A DNA stretch of 53,201 nt from Bacteroides fragilis (GCF_019583405.1 NZ_SZUU01000014.1:1-53201); one strand, 5' to 3'; positions 16,768-25,455 are shown, numbered from the stretch's first letter. Translations and numbers: made by a program. Notes: generated from the sequence alone by a model not told the origin.

Positions 16768-17019
16768 ATTAAATACCAATTTGTGAAAGATTTAAGGGTA
16801 TTAAATACCAATTTGTCGAAAATAAATGCTGATTAAATACCAATTTGTGAAGGATTAAATACCAATTTGTGAAAAACAAAAAGGATTAAATACCAATTTG
16901 TGAAGGATTAAATACCAATTTGTGAAAAATAAACTTTCAGATTGTAAGGAGCAATATTAAATACCAATTTGTGAAACAGCTTTAGACGGGGGGAGGAATA
17001 TTAAATACCAATTTGTGAA
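16768..17019 (+). repeat. Replication origin iterons, eight direct repeats
   Basis: ATTAAATACCAATTTGTGAA occurs at 16768, 16800, 16832, 16854, 16885, 16907, 16956 and 17000; the second copy has an extra C (GTCGAA). Spacings are 22, 31, 32, 44 and 49 bases, that is two, three and four to five helical turns. Position just upstream of rep and an AT-rich neighbourhood mark this as the Rep-binding origin of an iteron plasmid. Confidence 0.92.
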
Positions 17020-17247
17020 GAATTTAATTTTAAAATTGAAAGTATCAAAAAATAAAAAAGGTAAAATACGAGTATTATTTTTAACTGGTTTTTAACTATC
17101 ACTAATAGAAATTAAAGCATAAAAAAAATACTCTTACAAGCTTTATAGCGCATAATATTTCTATTATATGCCACCTGTGTCATTAATAAAAGCCATTGAT
17201 AAATCAAAAAAAATGGCATTAAATTGCATTTTTTCAATTATAATTTT

Positions 17248-17255
17248 TATCTTTG
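17248..17255 (+). promoter_or_regulatory. rep promoter, -7 box TATCTTTG
   Basis: Perfect TAnnTTTG box 18 bases before the rep ATG, with TTG about 21 bases further upstream. It is downstream of the iterons, so Rep binding there could also repress it. Confidence 0.75.
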
Positions 17256-17272
17256 TGGCAAAGATTTGATAA

Positions 17273-18628
17273 ATGGACATGGAAAAAGCTTCTACTAGGA
17301 ACAAAGAAAAGAAAGTCACGACTATACGTTTGAAAAGTCCTTTGAAACAGACGAACTTCTTAACCGAAGCACGTCAGTATCTATCGCCAAACGTATATCG
17401 CAGCATAAAGTTTATCGTAAACAGGATTACATCTGAGGGGTTAGATTTGACCCCCTATATTGAACGCCAAGAAACCTTAAAACTTATTATTCCCATAACT
17501 GAGATAAAAAAAGAATATCCGACTAACCAGTATGAACGGGATCTGAAAGATGCTGCTCAATGGCTAAATGCCACAAACGTTCACTACAATACTCCTAACG
17601 GCTGGGTATTTACCCATTTGATAGGTGAAGCGCATTTTGATAAAAAAGTAGGGATGACAGTTTATATAAATCCTGGTGCACTTCAATTATATCACGTTCG
17701 CTCTGAAGAATTTACTTTATTGGACTTCAAAGCTTCAATGGTGATAAAGAGTAAAGCAGCTGCCTTTTTTTATGATAAATGCTGCATGTGGAGATCCAGA
17801 AGAAAATTTGAATATATTCCAGATAAATTGCGTGAGGATTTGAATTTATCTTATCCCAATTCACGTTTGAAGCAGCGAATAATAGCTCCTGCAAAAGAAG
17901 AATTAGAAAGTTTATATAATGCTGGAATCATTGATGTCCATTTTGATTGTGAAGAAATCAAAGAGGGGCGTGGTCAAGGTGGTGAAGTTAAAAAGTGGAT
18001 ATTCAGAGTACGTACTTGCAGTTCTACTGATAATACAATCGAAATCATGGATCGTTTAACTTATCAGAAAGACATTTTAAGTCAACTGCAAAATTACTTG
18101 CCTGCTAATATACAAAGTATCTCTTCTCAAATAGAGAAGTTTTCGACAGATAGATTGCTTGACTTAAAAGAACGAATAGATTATTTCGTTAATAAAGAAG
18201 TTCCGGCAAATACAATTCGGGATCATAGATCCTATGTTTTCATATTCTTAAAAGAAGAGTTCGGTATCAATCCAAACTTAGTACCTAAAAGATCTCAAAG
18301 AGGACGACCTAAAAAACAACAGGAAAAAGCGATTCCAGATGGAGGAGACCTCTTTATTCCTGAACAATGGAAGACTATGCTATCTCTTCTAAAAGAAAAA
18401 ATCAGCGAAGAAGAGTATAGTATCTGGTTCCATCCTGATAATTTTCAATTTAAAGATTTTGATGGAAAATCCCTGATAATAATAATACCATCATTATTTT
18501 ATCATGAAACGCTTGAAAGTAGATATTTGGAAGTTCTAAAGACCGCTATCCATACAGCCTTTGGCAATTCTACGCAATTATCATACGTCATTCTAGACAC
18601 AATAAAAAAGAGAAAAGATGCAGAATAA
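17273..18628 (+). CDS. Replication initiator protein (Rep_3-like) with a C-terminal DnaA domain I-like module
   Basis: 451 residues. Residues about 15-260 have the two winged-helix layout of Rep_3 initiators (LTEARQYLSPNVYRSIKFIVNRIT, DFKASMVIKSKAAAFFYDKCCMWRSRRKFEY, LKQRIIAPAKEELESLYNAGII). A linker near residue 340 contains an AT-hook-like RGRPKK. Residues about 360-443 read like DnaA domain I: QWKTMLSLLKEKISEEEYSIWF, LIIIIPSLFYHE and a final QLSYVIL strand. In DnaA this domain contacts DnaB helicase, so the fusion could let Rep load host helicase at the iteron origin. The initiator call is strong; the DnaA-I call comes from pattern reading. The ATG at 17279 is an alternative start. Confidence 0.9.
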   Translation: MDMEKASTRNKEKKVTTIRLKSPLKQTNFLTEARQYLSPNVYRSIKFIVNRITSEGLDLTPYIERQETLKLIIPITEIKKEYPTNQYERDLKDAAQWLNATNVHYNTPNGWVFTHLIGEAHFDKKVGMTVYINPGALQLYHVRSEEFTLLDFKASMVIKSKAAAFFYDKCCMWRSRRKFEYIPDKLREDLNLSYPNSRLKQRIIAPAKEELESLYNAGIIDVHFDCEEIKEGRGQGGEVKKWIFRVRTCSSTDNTIEIMDRLTYQKDILSQLQNYLPANIQSISSQIEKFSTDRLLDLKERIDYFVNKEVPANTIRDHRSYVFIFLKEEFGINPNLVPKRSQRGRPKKQQEKAIPDGGDLFIPEQWKTMLSLLKEKISEEEYSIWFHPDNFQFKDFDGKSLIIIIPSLFYHETLESRYLEVLKTAIHTAFGNSTQLSYVILDTIKKRKDAE

Positions 18629-18974
18629 AAGACGTAAAAAAACAGAAAAAAATCAGCTTATAAGCAATATTCAAATGGAATATCCAAAAGGTAAAATAAA
18701 TCGAGAGGGAGTAATTATATTAAGAAAATTAGAAGAAGAAATAAAAAACAAGGATAATCAGTTGATATGGCAAGAAATTCCCAATTCTGACATAGAGGAG
18801 TTCATGGCACGTGGATATACCTTTGCAGATGCTCAAATGGTATACAAATCATTTGGTTTTGAAGATCTCCAATTAAATAATGGGAAATACATGGTGTGTA
18901 TCACGACAAAAAACGCATTGAAATTATATAATGAAATGAAAGCGAAAGAAGAAGTAAAAGAAAATCCTATATGA
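18618..18974 (+). CDS. Unknown small protein coupled to rep
   Basis: 118 residues, basic at the N-terminus (MQNKRRKKTEKNQ). The middle part, LIWQEIPNSDIEEFMARGYTFADAQMVYKSFGFEDLQ, looks helical. The start overlaps the rep stop by 11 bases, so it is translationally coupled and probably linked to replication control. I do not recognise a family. Confidence 0.7.
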   Translation: MQNKRRKKTEKNQLISNIQMEYPKGKINREGVIILRKLEEEIKNKDNQLIWQEIPNSDIEEFMARGYTFADAQMVYKSFGFEDLQLNNGKYMVCITTKNALKLYNEMKAKEEVKENPI

Positions 18975-18987
18975 AAGGCAGAGTATA

Positions 18988-19016
18988 CCAGTGCGGCTTT
19001 TAGATCACCGCACTGG
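18988..19016 (+). terminator. Hairpin after the rep operon
   Basis: CCAGTGCGG and CCGCACTGG form a perfect 9-bp stem with an 11-base loop, 13 bases after the stop. There is no U-tract, so it may be an attenuating or RNA-stabilising hairpin. Confidence 0.6.
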
Positions 19017-19252
19017 AGTAAAGATCATGCTGTATAATTTATGATCTGACCACTAAAATTACAGATGATATCATCATATTCATTCTATGCATTCGTTCTC
19101 CTTACCATACTTGGTGGTAACTAAGATTTCTTCACCTCTTTCGTGCTTCTCTTCGCACTTTGCCAAAAATACGTTCGGTGCAAACTTGTAATATGTGTTC
19201 GTTATTCTTATATATTTGTGCAGGGATTTCTCCCTGCTGATTAAACTTATTA

Positions 19253-19555
19253 TTAAAAATCACAAGCATGTGTGTATTGGTTTTTAAGTCCCTCCAAGGC
19301 TTTTTCCGTGACCAGGTACGCATATCGTTCGTTGCTACCAATACGTTTGATGGAGCGTGTTTCCTTGAGAACAACAGGCTTATTGAAAACAATTTCATAT
19401 CTGTCACCACAGTTTGTTATCAGGAAATCTACAGAACGTTTGTACTTATCCAGTTCTGTTTCTCTGTATTCACCTTTAGGAATAAAAGGTTTGTCTGGGT
19501 CGTTTACAAAATACGCCTCTACTACTACATTGCCGTTTACATCATATACTTTCAT
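19253..19555 (-). CDS. Unknown protein downstream of repeat module copy A
   Basis: 100 residues: MKVYDVNGNVVVEAYFVNDPDKPFIPKG, then KRSVDFLITNCGDRYEIVFNKPVVLKETRS. It looks like a compact alpha/beta protein. It has no signal peptide and I do not recognise the family. It sits 24 bases from the TAAGTTTG box at the edge of repeat copy A, in the same arrangement as the genes following copies B and E. It is the leading-region gene closest to oriT, so it would be among the first to enter a recipient. Confidence 0.68.
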   Translation of the reverse strand: MKVYDVNGNVVVEAYFVNDPDKPFIPKGEYRETELDKYKRSVDFLITNCGDRYEIVFNKPVVLKETRSIKRIGSNERYAYLVTEKALEGLKNQYTHACDF

Positions 19556-19579
19556 AATCGTATTATTTTAATTTATTTC

Positions 19580-20280
19580 AAACTTAATGCTCGTTTAGAT
19601 TTTGAGACCAATCTTTTTTAGATCGTATTTTTGTCTCTGTTCGTCGGACGACTTTTTTTTTAAAATCCACTTATGCCCTTATTGAGTTTATCGACCTGAT
19701 CTTTTCAGCCATATCAAGTAGGAGATAGGATCTGCAAGACTGAAGTGAAAAATACTACCCGCAGGGCTGGAGATTTTTCTCTTCACCCTTGGGCTCGGCC
19801 TTGCAGATGCGTACATCTCCGGAAATTCCTTTGCTGACAAGATCCAGGCCGATTCAATAAGGGTATAAGTACCGCTTTGAGGAGTCCGACATCAGGAACA
19901 GAGATAAAAATACGAATAGCACAAAGTCCGCTCTCCTGGAACGAAGAGGAAGGGTCAGAAGGGTAAGAAATGTGTCCTTTCTAAACCATAAGACAATCAA
20001 ACAAAAGGGGAGAAAGGACGACCGATGAAAGGGTGGTGGGTAAAGTCCCGCTCAAAGATCTTCAAAACAGGGCGGGTGAGAAATGGGCTATAGGAGTGTA
20101 TAAAAGAATGGTAGTAATCCGTTAGGAGATTGCCGATGAAAAGCATCGGTAACCTCCTAACGGGTTTTCTATTCTTACACTCCTTTTGAGATTCGTTTTA
20201 GCCACAGGATAATATGAATCTCAAAATAGCCTACCGATAAATGGGTGGGAAATGGAATGGACAGATACAAAACTAAATAG
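19580..20280 (-). repeat. Repeat module copy A (full length, 701 bp), promoter/structured element
   Basis: Nearly identical to copy D (30714-31414), also 701 bp. On the minus strand it ends with TAAGTTTG (19579-19586), a perfect -7 box 24 bases from the next gene. Inside, arms nest around one centre: 19624-19649 with 19884-19914; 19676-19709 with 19833-19863; 19721-19726 with 19815-19820; 19730-19738 with 19800-19808; and 19742-19753 with 19773-19784. The right part carries further hairpins (20092-20184 nested; 20184-20194 with 20216-20226). It separates the 21337-20334 genes from the 19555 gene. Confidence 0.88.
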
Positions 20281-20333
20281 ACTTATAAAAGACCGACACA
20301 CTTCTTCAGGCCATTCAAGTACTTTATTCCATA

Positions 20334-20813
20334 TCAAACGAAACGTTTTTTTAAAGCGATAATAGGATTTATCATCGTCTTGTACATTTCCAAGGATTCA
20401 CCCATAAGTTCACACCGGATCAGATGTATCAGCCTCTCATCGGCCGGATCTGTCGGCTGTGGTCTGTTATCCTTCCCCATCTTGATTTGTTCCTCCAGTT
20501 CGGCCACTAAAATATACTGGAGTACGAAGACATCAACCTCCGTATCTACTTCTACAGCTACTTGACTGTATAATTTCCTATATTCCGGCCAACGGTCAGT
20601 ATTATAAATATTCTCCTCGATATAGGCGTTTATCTGTGGAGTGGTGACCGTCGCCTCCATTTCCATACCGGAAAGCCTGCGGATTACTTCTATTTTAAGC
20701 CTTTTCCCAGTAAATTTCCTCTTTGGTCTTAGCCTGTACTGCGGCATTTCCTCTAAGGAAATAAATGGCTCTTTAACTCCATTTCTACGGTAAATGAAAT
20801 ATTCTACTATCAT
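20334..20813 (-). CDS. Unknown protein of the ArdC block
   Basis: 159 residues, mostly helical and charged (EEMPQYRLRPKRKFTGKRLKIEVIRRLSG; YIEENIYNTDRWPEYRKLYSQVAVEVDTEVDVFVLQYILVAELEEQIKMG). It overlaps the upstream gene by 4 bases (ATGA type), so the two are co-translated. It has no signal peptide or known motif. Being in the block that carries ArdC suggests an anti-defence or establishment role, but I do not recognise it. Confidence 0.72.
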   Translation of the reverse strand: MIVEYFIYRRNGVKEPFISLEEMPQYRLRPKRKFTGKRLKIEVIRRLSGMEMEATVTTPQINAYIEENIYNTDRWPEYRKLYSQVAVEVDTEVDVFVLQYILVAELEEQIKMGKDNRPQPTDPADERLIHLIRCELMGESLEMYKTMINPIIALKKRFV

Positions 20814-21337
20814 CTTTCAGGCGTGTTCAGAGCGTAATTTGCCAAACTTTCCTTGTCCTCCCGGTTCGCTATCATCCAGAACTGCGACCAGTGTAAGGCG
20901 TTCCCGTACCCATCGATCCCTTTCTTTCTGATCGCTTGCTGCCCCTTGTCGCTGATCTGTCGAACCTCCGTAAGCGAATTATTATTTCCGAAAAGGGCAT
21001 ACCTCCTAAACGCCTCCGTTTCAAACGGGTATATATCAAATCTCCTTTTGCCCTGGACGATCTGGGCGATCAGCCGGCTATCGTAATCCGGATATTTATC
21101 CGGTTCGACCTCTATTCCCAGACCCTCAAGCAGCCACCTATTTACATCGCTGTCCGTCCCTAAATAGAACTGAAAGAAATCACCGCCATAACTCCTATAC
21201 TTGCCTAAAATATGCTGGTACATTTCCATCTTGACTTTCCCGTAAATGCAGTTCTCGACAAACTGCTCACTGATCCGGTCTTCCACGACCATCGCTGAAA
21301 CGAGATCGACGATCCTTATAAATCTTTCCTTATCCAT
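20810..21337 (-). CDS. Unknown protein of the ArdC block
   Basis: 175 residues, soluble (MDKERFIRIVDLVSAMVVEDRISEQFVENCIYGKVKMEMYQHILGKY; EVEPDKYPDYDSRLIAQIVQGKRRFDIYPFETEAFRRYALFGNNNSL). Its GC content is higher than that of the flanking genes, like ardC, so the block may have a separate origin. No family is recognised. The stop overlaps the start of the next gene. Confidence 0.72.
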   Translation of the reverse strand: MDKERFIRIVDLVSAMVVEDRISEQFVENCIYGKVKMEMYQHILGKYRSYGGDFFQFYLGTDSDVNRWLLEGLGIEVEPDKYPDYDSRLIAQIVQGKRRFDIYPFETEAFRRYALFGNNNSLTEVRQISDKGQQAIRKKGIDGYGNALHWSQFWMIANREDKESLANYALNTPER

Positions 21338-21485
21338 ACAATTATCTGTTTAAGTTTCACAATATATATCTATCCGATCAAAAAACGCCTATTCAAGACA
21401 ATGAAAGCAAAACAAAATATAGCGACAAAGCGTTTTTTGGTTCTTTTTGGGGCGAGTGCCAAAAAGAACTCACCCCCAAAAGACT

Positions 21486-21503
21486 ATCCCCCTTTCGGGG
21501 GAT
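21486..21503 (+). terminator. GC-rich hairpin between the ardC and unknown-gene pair
   Basis: ATCCCCC-TTTC-GGGGGAT is followed on the plus strand by CTTTCTTTTT. A second GC-rich pairing (TTTTTGGGG with CCCCCAAAA, about 21446-21480) lies beside it. On the minus strand, in the gene direction, it lacks a U-tract and may modulate rather than stop read-through from ardC. Confidence 0.55.
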
Positions 21504-21522
21504 CTTTCTTTTTCCGCTGCCC

Positions 21523-22539
21523 TTATGCCACGTTTTCCGCTTCACTTTCGGCCGGTTCTTCGCTTTCTATAAGAATATTCAGTTTCCCGGCTATCATCTT
21601 AACTATTTTCATTGCGTCGGCCAGTACATTTAAAATAAACTTGGGTTCTTCTTTAATGGCAATAATCCAATTTTTCAGATATGCTGCATTTTCGGGACGT
21701 ATATGTTCGGCAACCCCCAAAAACATACCTGCCAATGCTGCGGAAAACTCGGCCGTTAGTTCTTCCTTGCCGTACTTCTCCGAACCGAACGGATTCGCAA
21801 GATCTCGGTTCAGTCGGGTAGGGTGCCCGGTTGAATGTGCCATTTCATGCAAAAGGGTTTCATAAAAGCTCTCCGAATTTACGAACTGAGAGCGCAAAGG
21901 TAGTACAATATAATCAGCCAAAGGAGAATAGAAAGCCTGATTGCCCTCCTGCTCCCGTATCGGACAAAACCAGCTTTTCGCTTCCAACATGGCATCTATT
22001 ACGGGGTTAGCCTCTCCCGTTGTCCCGCCGATCTGCTCTACCTGTCTCCCTCTGAACTTCTCCCTTAACACTTCCCATTCTTCCGGCCTCACGTCCGAAA
22101 AATTGGTCTGATCCAGGTTAAAGACCGAGTAATATTTGTACGTCGGAATAACGTTGTATTCCTGTTGCTGCTCTCGGCTTAACACCTTGTATTCCTCAAA
22201 AGTTATTTTCTTGTGTGTTTCCTTGTGGTACACATAAAAAAGGAAGTAATAGACCGGAAAGGATTTCGATCCTTTCAGAACAGAGATCCCAGCCTCTTTC
22301 ACCTGATTGAATGTCAGAAATACGGGTGTCTGGTATTGGAATTTCTCACAAAGGAAAAGGAGCAAAAAGGCATTTCCTCCAGCGTACCTTCTTCCTGTAA
22401 GATTCTGCGGAAAAAAATTGCGTGTATTCGCTGCAATGGTGATCCAGGGCTTTTGCCAGTTATTCTCTACCTGCTGAATCTTCTCAATCATCAAATTTGC
22501 AAACTGTTGTGCAGCCTTATCAAAATAATCAGTTTTCAT
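21523..22539 (-). CDS. ardC: ArdC-like antirestriction protein (ssDNA-binding plus zincin domain)
   Basis: 338 residues. The N-terminal part (FANLMIEKIQQVENNWQKPW, NLTGRRYAGGNAFLLLFL, FLTFNQVKEAGISVLKGSKS, YKYYSVFNLDQTNF) is the ArdC N-terminal ssDNA-binding domain. The C-terminal part has the zincin motif HEMAHSTGH near residue 230, with ELTAEFSAALAG downstream. ArdC proteins bind single-stranded DNA and protect incoming DNA from restriction during establishment, and they are typical of leading regions. Expression is probably from the promoter edge of repeat copy B through the preceding gene. It has a long acidic C-terminal tail. Confidence 0.9.
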   Translation of the reverse strand: MKTDYFDKAAQQFANLMIEKIQQVENNWQKPWITIAANTRNFFPQNLTGRRYAGGNAFLLLFLCEKFQYQTPVFLTFNQVKEAGISVLKGSKSFPVYYFLFYVYHKETHKKITFEEYKVLSREQQQEYNVIPTYKYYSVFNLDQTNFSDVRPEEWEVLREKFRGRQVEQIGGTTGEANPVIDAMLEAKSWFCPIREQEGNQAFYSPLADYIVLPLRSQFVNSESFYETLLHEMAHSTGHPTRLNRDLANPFGSEKYGKEELTAEFSAALAGMFLGVAEHIRPENAAYLKNWIIAIKEEPKFILNVLADAMKIVKMIAGKLNILIESEEPAESEAENVA

Positions 22540-22661
22540 AACTACGTCCCCCTTTCTTTATCCTGGTGGGTGAACCAGTTCTAAAAGTTCTTATCTGCTT
22601 TTCTATACTACTAAGATAGTACATTTTTTTGAAACAAGCAAATACTTGATCCAAAATCATA

Positions 22662-23081
22662 TCACTTATTTTCAAACCAATATATTTCTATTACAACAAA
22701 GTCTTCACCACCAAATTCACACAAAGATTTCAAGTCAATGACACTGTTACAATAGAAGAAAATATCATCATCTTCGTCAGGATTAGTATCAGAAGATAAT
22801 TGTATCTTAACATTTTCCCGCTCATTCGTATCTTTCCACACAATACCACAAATAGCATATAGCGGTTCTTTACTATGATGAGCCACAAACTTCACAAATT
22901 CTTGATCAATTTCTGCCTTTACTTCATCTGTATCAGTTAGACAAACTCTTATTTTACAATCTTCACACCAACCAGAATAAAAAGACTCTTCAATGTAATC
23001 TTGAAACACTTTGGTATTAGGATTGACCATGGCTTTACAGTAAACATTTGTTCCACCACATTTTGTACATATTATACTCAT
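22662..23081 (-). CDS. Unknown zinc-ribbon-like protein, first gene after repeat copy B
   Basis: 139 residues. Two CxxC pairs (CTKCGG at residues 5-8 and CEDC near 39-42) suggest a zinc ribbon. An acidic region with hydrophobic strands follows (NPDEDDDIFFYCNSVIDLKSLCEFGGEDFVVIEIYWFENK). The start lies 23 bases from the TAAGTTTG box of copy B. It is the lead gene of the ardC block, so an early-expressed anti-defence function is possible, but the family is unknown to me. Confidence 0.72.
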   Translation of the reverse strand: MSIICTKCGGTNVYCKAMVNPNTKVFQDYIEESFYSGWCEDCKIRVCLTDTDEVKAEIDQEFVKFVAHHSKEPLYAICGIVWKDTNERENVKIQLSSDTNPDEDDDIFFYCNSVIDLKSLCEFGGEDFVVIEIYWFENK

Positions 23082-23104
23082 TTTCTATTGTTTTAATTTG
23101 TTTC

Positions 23105-23580
23105 AAACTTAATGCTCGTTTAGATTTTGAGACCAATCTTTTTTTAGATCGTATTTTTGTCTCTGTTCGTCGGACGACTTTTTTTTAAAATTCACTTATG
23201 CCCTTATTGAGTTTATCGACCTGATCTTTTCAGCCATATCAAGTAGGAGATAGGATCTGCAAGACTGAAGTGAAAAATACTACCCGCAGGGCTGGAGATT
23301 TTTCTCTTCACCCTTGGGCTCGGCCTTGCAGATGCGTACATCTCCGGAAATTCCTTTGCTGACAAGATCCAGGCCGATTCAATAAGGGTATAAGTACCGC
23401 TTTGAGGAGTCCGACATCAGGAACAGAGATAAAAATACGAATAGCACAAAGTCCGCTCTCCTGGAACGAAGAGGAAGGGTCAAAAAGGGTGAGAAATGTG
23501 TCCTTTCTAAACCATAAGACAATCAAACAAAAGGGGAGAAAGGACGACCGATAAGAGGGTGGTGGGTAAAGTCCCGTTCA
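23105..23580 (-). repeat. Repeat module copy B (truncated on the right)
   Basis: Matches copy A from its left end through GTCCCGTTCA, then breaks off where the IS110-bearing block begins. It contains the full nested quasi-palindrome and the TAAGTTTG box (23104-23111 on the minus strand). It shares CAAAAAGGGTGAG and GTCCCGTTCA with copy C and not with A or D, so B and C are sister copies. Confidence 0.88.
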
Positions 23581-23684
23581 ACATGCTATACTTCTATATA
23601 CAGCAAAGTTGAGAGCTGATCGATATTAGCTAATTGGAATTACTCCTAAAACTTAAACCGCAATACAATAGTTTCAAAAAAAGA

Positions 23685-23716
23685 TGGAGGAGGATATAAG
23701 TATAATCCTCTTTTTG
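23685..23716 (+). terminator. Hairpin with T-tract upstream of the IS110 gene
   Basis: GAGGAT/ATCCTC arms around a short loop are followed by TTTTT. It may insulate the transposase or its leader RNA from outside transcription. Confidence 0.5.
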
Positions 23717-23754
23717 TTATCTTTGACAGAGTATAGTTACTATGTTTGTAAACG

Positions 23755-23840
23755 TTGAGAATCATTGCTCGTCGGGACGGATGGTTCGTCCCCTTGCCGT
23801 TGGGCGCTCTCCGACTGATGATTAGGTTTTAAAAAGAATA
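23755..23840 (+). ncRNA. Candidate IS110 bridge RNA region
   Basis: In the roughly 330-bp non-coding stretch before the transposase, TAnnTTTG boxes occur at 23718-23725 and 23741-23748. Directly after them come GGGACG-loop-CGTCCC, an enclosing GTCGG/CCGAC pairing, and a GC-rich tail. IS110-family elements of the non-IS1111 group encode a structured bridge RNA at this place. The boundaries are approximate and the target and donor loops are not identified. Confidence 0.45.
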
Positions 23841-23915
23841 GGCGTAATAATTGAATTACTAAATTTGTATAATTGAGAGTTTAACAAATTATTCGTAATC
23901 AAACCTATTACACCT

Positions 23916-24992
23916 ATGGTACAAAGTAAAGGAATAAATTTCGATGGACAAAACATCTATATCGGAATTGACGTGCATCTGAAGACTTGGAACGTGACGA
24001 TTATCACCCAATCGGGTTATAAAAAGAAACATTCCCAAAAGTCTTCCGCCAAAGAGCTCTTTGAACATTTGAAGAAACATTATCCTAACGGCATTTACCA
24101 AGCGGTCTATGAATCGGGATTCAGCGGTTTTTCCACTTATTACGCATTAGAGGATTATGGGATTGAGTGTATGGTTATTCATGCGGCTGACGTTCCTACC
24201 ACCCAGTACGAGAATGTGATGAAATCCGATCCTGTGGATTCTGAGAAACTTGCCAAGGCATTGAAAGCCGGTACGCTTACAGGAATTTACGTTCGCCAAA
24301 AGGAGAACTTGGACAATCGCAGTGTTGTACGCATACGCAAAACCCTAAAACAGCAACTTGCAGGATACAAATCCCGGGTGAAGCATTTGCTTTATAACCA
24401 TGGCGTTCAGCTTCCGGCGTGTTTTGATAGTTCTAATACCCATTGGTCTAAACGTTTTATGTCCTGGCTTCGTGAAGATGTGGTTTTACTATCTTCCGGT
24501 CGGTTAGGTCTTGATCTGCTATTGGATCAGGTTGAGCTCTTCCGGAAGAGCCTTCTTAAAGCCAATCGCCTGCTTCGTCAATTAGCAAAGGATCCTATTT
24601 ATGCAGAACGTTATTCCCTTCTTATATCTATTCCCGGTATAGGTGTGAATACGGCGATGTGCCTGCTCACGGAAATAGATGATATCTCCCGTTTCAATAA
24701 CCAACGGGAATTTGCCTCTTACCTGGGGCTTATTCCAACGAGTCATAGCAGTGGGGAGAAATCCTGCAATGGGGAGAAAACATTTAGGGGAAATAAAAAA
24801 ATCGGTCCCATGTTGGTAGAAAGCGCTTGGGTAATTATACGATATGACCGTGTAATGTCCGCTGCCTATGGGGAGTATTGTAAACGGATGAAACCACAGG
24901 AAGCTATTATACGTGTCGCACGTAGATTATCAAACAGGGTCTTGAGCGTTCTAAAATCAGGTAAAGAATACCAATATGATAAATGCTGTTAG
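23916..24992 (+). CDS. IS110 family transposase (bridge-RNA-type recombinase)
   Basis: 358 residues. The N-terminal RuvC-like DEDD domain has IYIGIDVHLKTW (first Asp), AVYESGFSGF (Glu) and KSDPVDSEKLAKAL (later Asp pair). The C-terminal Transposase_20 domain has SIPGIGVNTAMCLLTEI, FASYLGLIPTSHSSGEK and the SAWVIIR segment with the conserved Ser. Family length is normal and the gene looks intact. The left edge of the element abuts the truncated end of repeat copy B. IS110 elements have no obvious terminal inverted repeats, so I cannot place the ends exactly. Confidence 0.93.
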   Translation: MVQSKGINFDGQNIYIGIDVHLKTWNVTIITQSGYKKKHSQKSSAKELFEHLKKHYPNGIYQAVYESGFSGFSTYYALEDYGIECMVIHAADVPTTQYENVMKSDPVDSEKLAKALKAGTLTGIYVRQKENLDNRSVVRIRKTLKQQLAGYKSRVKHLLYNHGVQLPACFDSSNTHWSKRFMSWLREDVVLLSSGRLGLDLLLDQVELFRKSLLKANRLLRQLAKDPIYAERYSLLISIPGIGVNTAMCLLTEIDDISRFNNQREFASYLGLIPTSHSSGEKSCNGEKTFRGNKKIGPMLVESAWVIIRYDRVMSAAYGEYCKRMKPQEAIIRVARRLSNRVLSVLKSGKEYQYDKCC

Positions 24993-25455
24993 CGTGACAT
25001 TTAAAAGCCTTATGGACAAATTTCAATTAGACGACTCCTTTTTCATTTCTGATGAGCTTTAGGGCTGCATCTTAGAATAGTTTGTTGCGTCTAACCTTTT
25101 AGTCTGAAGAAGTAAATTGTTGCTTGACTTAAGTTCAAGTCAACTCATAGAAGTTTGTCTATAAAGGCCTTTTATTAGCAAGGGATAAATGCACAAGGGA
25201 AAATGTCGCTTTATGCCATTGATAACCGAGCTAAACGCTTCGGATAGAGGGATATTGTTTCTTTAAAAACAGAAGAAGATAGATAAATCATTGATTTATA
25301 GAGTTAATAACAAATAAAAAGTATTCAATTATTAGGAATACAACATAGAAGAAATGAGATTCATTTCCTCCCAAATCCTTTAAGATAGTTTTAGGCGAAA
25401 GAGCAAAGTAATAAACATACATTAGATGTGTATCTAACGTTTAAGCTAAAAAGAG
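24993..25455. other. Non-coding stretch between IS110 and the MNT gene
   Basis: No convincing gene. It contains TTGACTT/AAGTCAA palindromic arms around 25123-25143, possibly part of the IS right end, and TTAGAT-GTGT-ATCTAA near 25420-25436, a possible operator just before the nucleotidyltransferase gene. Confidence 0.5.

Noticed and set aside
16768..17019. CRISPR-like spaced repeats at the origin
   Set aside because: Spacers are short, uneven and AT-rich, and the repeats sit directly upstream of rep; they are iterons.
19132..19410. 92-residue minus-strand frame overlapping the gene at 19253-19555
   Set aside because: Most of it is an out-of-frame reading of the better gene. A 45-residue tail after 19271 is possible but unsupported.
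23308..23526. Short frames inside the repeat modules (also 28633-28887 and 31355-31612)
   Set aside because: Frames are not conserved between copies, and the sequence is explained by nested inverted repeats.
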